64,000 nucleotides of DNA, from positions 17,445,001-17,509,000 of the forward strand of contig PUFA01000007.1 in the NCBI GenBank assembly GCA_003508835.1, read 5' to 3'. This DNA comes from Eonycteris spelaea (lineage: Eukaryota > Chordata > Mammalia > Chiroptera > Pteropodidae). Position numbers and translations under genes: made by a program. Below are positions 59,291 to 64,000 of this stretch, piece after piece. The notes under the pieces were generated by a model. It did no database searches. It had not been told where the DNA came from and was given only the letters and a program-made list of their open reading frames with translations. The first letter of the stretch is position 1. Every line of letters begins with the position of its first letter.

Positions 59291-61644
59291 TTCCAGACTT
59301 AAAACCTCCCATTTAGCACCCTGTAATAACTTTTTTTTCCTGCTTGTTTTAACTTTTATCATCTGGCATGTTGTAAGATACCCTATAATATTAAATGAAT
59401 AATAAATAAATGAATAAATGAATGAATTGATGGGATAAAAGCTAAATAAAAAGACTATAACCTTTGTGAGTTTGAAAAAATATATAATTCTGTATATAAA
59501 GCCTTCTGAGAGAGTCACTGTATGGGGAAAACATGTAATAGGGGTATCAGGTTGATGCCATTGAGGACACTATTGGTGTGGAAAGAGTCATAATTATCTA
59601 TCCTGTCTCCACACGTACAGGCTTGGAGGAATAAGATATGTTAAGGATTTGCTTTCCTAGTGGTCACAATCCAAGAATACAGAACCAGATTTCAGTCTAA
59701 TGACTTTGAACTATCCATAAGATTCTTAGTTGAGTGGAGGGAAGGTTCAAGATTTGAGATTAGTCAGAAATGAGCTTGGAAAAGGAAGATATTTTGCTGG
59801 GAGTCCTACATATTTTAGCTATATTATAGGTTGAAATAACTATTTTGAGCTAGAATTAATATTAAGTTATAATTTCATACTCTTTTATATTTGCTGCTTT
59901 TTTGTTGAATTGACTAAAATGTTTTGCTATCAAGACACTTCTGTTGTCATCTTATGTTTTATGCAAAGGACATAAATGTCCCCTTTCTCTGGACAAAAGC
60001 GTGACAAGTTCATGACTTTTCTAGCTCCCTGTTAGATAATAGCAGCCCTAGGATCACTTTAAGCACACAGTGTTAGCATTTTTAATCTGAAGTATTGCTC
60101 AAACTTTACATTAGAGTTAGTATAAATTGTTTTTGTTTTGTTTTGTTTTGTTTTTTCCTTCCACTGTCTGGGCTAGCTTTGGGCTCAATTCTTGCAGTGG
60201 GGGAAGGAAAGTGTTTTGTTTTTTGTTTTTTGTTTTTCATGTATATACATACCTCTTCCACTTTCTAACTGCTGATTTAATTGGATAAGGTTAAATGTGG
60301 GTCCTGGGAGGATCAGGTAGATGGAAGGGGAATAGGCAAGGAGGTAGGTCACTTTTTGTATAGCTGGTAGTGGCTGTGATTCTTTTGTGAGACAAATAGT
60401 TAAAGCTGGCAACTCTGGGTAGACCTGACATGTTTTCTCTGATACAGAGATTTCCACTGGCTTCTTGGGTTTAAATGTTTACTTCCGGCAGTTGAGTTAA
60501 CAGATTCAACTCTATTTTGCTACCTTTTGCTTCCTTCTTCTGCTGCCCTATAACAATAGACCTTCAATTTCTTTCTACTAAGGTCTCAGGACTCAGGCAA
60601 CACCATTGGACAAGGTCCAAGACAAGCTCTTGTGTTGTGGCCTACTGCACACTTAAATACCTGTGCCCCATACACTCTGGGAGTGAACATCTACTTCAAC
60701 AAGGTGCATTTTCTGGGTCTCACCTCCAAGAGTGAGGAAGAGAAAACCCTTATTCTTATCTCAAGGAGGAGATGGAACTCAAAGCTCTACAACAGTTCTA
60801 TGAAGAAATCTCATTTCCAAACACCCCCTTTCTTCACATTCTGACCCTTTTCCTATATTTATTTGGTTGGAATACTCTAAGAGGCTTGAAACTTTTCCTT
60901 AATTTCCATTGAAAACCTACACATGGAAATCTGGCCTTGGAATTTTGCATCTATTGTATCTTGGGATTTTTCTGGACACCTCATTTTAACATACTGTTAT
61001 ATAGTGAACAAATATAATCAAGGGTCAAACCACAGATTTATATGATTTCAGAGCTTCAACTACATGTGAGTTAGAAGTGTTCTATGTTTGGAAAGGTAGC
61101 CATACATTAACTATGCTTTCCATTTTTACTCACATTTACTGGCTCTAAATTTTTTTAAACCCAGCTTAGTTTAATAGTACCAATTAATTTAATTAATTCA
61201 AGTTAATTCAATTTGTAATGATAAGATGAAGTGAAAGGCATTAGATGCTCTCCCATATTTCATATTTTTCTTCTATAAGTTGTTTCTTTGCCTTTCCAGC
61301 TCCTCTGAGAATTCAAGAGCCAGCAGAGTAGAAGCAGCTGTGTGGCTTTTCATCTGAGCAAAAATCTTAAACTACTGAATGAAAATTTGTCTTTTTACTT
61401 CCTTTACACAGTTTCAATAAACTGAATTAGCCCATTTCATTACATGAAAATTCCCTCTGATGAGCGAAATAGCTACTAATGAATAACACTGTAAACAATT
61501 ACATAAAGCAAGTTGCTAAAAATCTAAACTATCTCCTTCACAGCTAATGGGAACATGGCTACAGCACATAGTATCTGCTCTCTTCCCTGCTATACCAAGG
61601 TTTAGTTGTGAAAATCTTCATCAAAAAGCCATGTTTTGTTCATG
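59291..61644. other. Unassigned DNA with several simple repeats
   Basis: An AATAAATGAATG-type run at about 59389-59428, TTTTG units at 60127-60153 and TTTTTTG units at 60213-60237. 60480-60850 has balanced composition but no recognised feature; its two overlapping frames (60517-60844) show no domain. The remainder is AT-rich. Confidence 0.5.
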
Positions 61645-63040
61645 CTTGAAAAAAACAATTCTAACATTTATATGAAAGAATAACAGAACAGTCATGAAGA
61701 ACAAAGAAAATAAATTGGATGGAATTAGTCTTACCAGGTACAAAGTATCTCAGAATATTATTGTAATTAAAACAGAATAGCATTCCTCAGGCGTAAACTA
61801 ACAGATAAATGAATACTTAGGAAGTCCATATACATTTAAATTAAGTTAAAATTTTAAGATAAAGATGTCATTTCAAACCACGGAAAATGTAATGAATTAT
61901 GTAAGATTATTTAATAAATAATTCTAGAAAAACTATTTCTTTACTTTGAAAATATACAAATACACATACAAACATACACACAAATATGTGCAACATGGAA
62001 TGGATATACCAAAATATGTACCTTTAGTACTTATGACAATAAATTCTGGTTAAATTAAGACTTAAGTTTTAATAAAGAAAATAAGAAGTTATTGAATAGA
62101 ACATTAATAAAAAATATTAGACTAGAAATTGCCTTTATAAGCATGACAGAAAACCCAAAAACCTTAAAAAATAAGTCTACAAAAAATATTAACATTTTCA
62201 GTAGCAAAATTATACAAATGGAAAAAATTAAAGATAATAATAATTGAGAACACACACATAACAATCAAAGCATCTATTTTAGATGTATTCAAAGAGAGCT
62301 TACAAATCAGGAAGAAAGGACTAAAATTGGATTGAATAACAGGCAATGGGTATAAAAAAGCAGTTTTCTAAAAATAAAATCCAAATAACTCTAAATGTAT
62401 AAAAAGATGATCAACTTCATGCTAATTAAAAACAAATTAAAACAGTGAGATTTTTTTTTATCATTGAGAAGTAAAAAAATAAAAACTAATGAATATATTC
62501 ATGTCAGTAAGAGTATGGGGTAGACAATATAATATGGTATGGATGGATATGTTAGACATATATTTTTGAAAAATAATATGGTAATGTCTTTAAAAATAGT
62601 AAATGTAAATCACCTTTGACTCAGTTTTTACAAGTTAGATTGTTAATGATCCAATTTCAGAAATTTAATCTAGAAATATCCTGGTGTACAAAGATGTTTA
62701 ATATTGGCAAAAACAATACTGGGGAAAAACATAAATATTCATCAATAATGGGCCAGATTTAAATTCTTATATTCCTCCAATAAAATACTCTAAAGAGACC
62801 TAGAATACTGTATAATAACAAATGGCAAAGCATGTAACAGAATAATAAGTATAGAATGAGCCCAATTGTGTCAAAACAGGCTTATAGAAAATATGAGAGG
62901 ATTAACACCATACTGCTGGTGGCTTATCTTAGTGATGGGGTTAGGGCAAATAAAAGGAGGATGGTTTACATTTATTTTGCGCATTTCTGTAGTGTAATTA
63001 CTACTTGCAATAAAAATGTGTCACTATTATAATAAAAGTC
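61645..63040 (+). mobile_element. L1M LINE, ORF2 C-terminal half and 3' region
   Basis: Follows old L1 text: 'aattctaacatttatatgaa', 'ggaattagtcttaccaggta', 'gtaattaaaacagaatagca', 'gtcatttcaaaccacggaaa', 'ttaataaataattctagaaa'. It then reaches the 3' region ('ggatggtttacatttatttt', 'gcgcatttctgtagtgtaat'). Very diverged; no frame longer than about 70 codons. Confidence 0.75.
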
Positions 63041-63554
63041 ACACAAAACACAAACAGAGGTAGACAAAAGGCTTGGCAAAAACACTGCTTAGATTTAAAC
63101 AGAATGTAGCACTAGTAATAAAGTGGTGCTATATAATTGAAATTATGGAAGTCTATCTCCAAAACCTTAGCCTGAGAAGAAATAAACTGCCTAGTCAGCA
63201 GTTAGCTCATCTACTCACCCAGTCAGGATAAAATAATACCTTGTCATCTTTATCCAAAAAGATTAGTCTTAGGGAACAAATTTCTTCTTTCTTATCAACT
63301 CAGAATAGAAGGTCTTACTGAAGAAATTCACCCCAAATTGAAACTGAGAGGTCTGTGTGTGAATACTTGTAGAACTAATTGTTATGCTTAGTGACATACT
63401 TTAATGATTATTGGTTCACTATTTATCTTCCAGGGCTGCTGGGGATATTATGTAAAATAATAAATGTGAAAATGTTGTCAAAGGGTATGTTCGGGGTAAT
63501 TATTATTGTTCAAATGTTGGCTTAAGGCAGAAAAACATCACCATAAGTAATAAC
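63041..63554. other. Unassigned DNA between two L1M pieces
   Basis: No feature recognised; possibly the host DNA separating two insertions. Confidence 0.5.
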
Positions 63555-64000
63555 CATGAGTTTTAAAAATCGTAGCTATTAAATTAAAATAAGGAAATAC
63601 TGTTTTTGGCCTCTCAAACTGACAAAGCTTTAAAAAAATCCTTGATAAATGCAGCGTTGTGGAGGAGTAAAATTGGTTGTTCCTCTGGAAAGCAACTTGG
63701 AAATATATGTTAACATGTCTTAAAATAAGCAGAACCATTGAACCAGTAATTCCCTTTCTAAGAATATATCTCGAGGAAATAATGTATGCATATTTTATCC
63801 TAGCATAATTATAAGATAGCAATAATTTAGAAATGATGTAATAGCCAACAAGAGACTGGTTAAATAATTATGGTGTTTCACATAGTCATTAAAAATAATC
63901 CTATAGGAAATTAAATGTACAGAAATATTATTAAGTAAAAAGATTAAATAATGCATGTATATATAATTTAATTTTCTTAAATATTTTGCTTTAAAAATCT
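63555..64000 (+). mobile_element. L1M LINE, ORF2 C-terminal/3' region, runs off the window
   Basis: 'gtaaaattggttgttcctct', 'ggaaagcaacttggaaatat', 'gaaccagtaattccctttct', 'gagactggttaaataattat' and 'attattaagtaaaaagatta' follow old L1 in order. It covers the same part of the element as 41300-41700, so it is a separate insertion from the copy ending at 63040. Confidence 0.78.

Noticed and set aside
1..64000. tRNA genes, snRNA (U6) or 7SL copies
   Set aside because: I looked for the characteristic internal promoter boxes and U6/7SL/Y-RNA text and saw none apart from the 5S copy; a dedicated covariance-model search could still find diverged ones.

Overview
This window reads as ordinary non-coding nuclear DNA from a placental mammal: AT-rich, CpG-poor, with no CpG island, operon or microbial signal. 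The longest open frames on either strand are about 110-135 codons, resemble no protein family I recognise, and mostly fall inside repeats, so I call no protein-coding gene. Most likely it is intergenic DNA or the inside of a large intron.

The supportable content is fossil mobile DNA. There are MIR and L2 fragments throughout, old L1M-type LINE pieces on both strands, MLT1/MST-type LTRs, one hAT-like DNA element, a retroposed 5S rRNA pseudogene, and many microsatellites. I saw no Alu, B1/B2, carnivore tRNA-Lys SINE, bovine, pig or horse SINE. The 5' UTR and 3' end of the largest L1 look to me like L1 families of laurasiatherian mammals, bats in particular. That assignment comes from memory and is not proven.

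Layout. 1-423: L1 3' end. 424-9589: mostly unassigned, with MIR and L2 scraps and one weak candidate exon near 9050. 9590-11200: L2, MIR, a hAT-like element and an L2 3' end. 11201-12713: a unique block, then an LTR split by a 96-base pyrimidine tract. 12714-27529: scattered MIR/L2, an internally deleted L1M, an inverted L1 piece and a unique block at 22700-23590. 27530-28012: LTR-like repeat. 28181-35174: near full-length, heavily decayed L1 with an internally duplicated 5' UTR segment and an internal 64-base A tract. 35175-35566: minus-strand LTR. 35567-49438: MIR/L2 pieces, an L1M 3' half, a short L1 3' end with clear target-site duplications, an MLT1 LTR and the 5S pseudogene. 49439-64000: MLT1 and MST LTRs, a 36-bp perfect palindrome with a nearby 26-bp direct repeat, paired L2 3' ends, and two old L1 3' regions, the last running off the window.

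Nothing here works together as a pathway. The region records retrotransposition by L1 (including mobilisation of a 5S transcript), local replication slippage and palindrome formation. I found no new biological system. The observations most worth a check are the rearranged L1, the 5S retropseudogene, the palindrome/direct-repeat cluster, and the non-repetitive blocks that could hold regulatory DNA.
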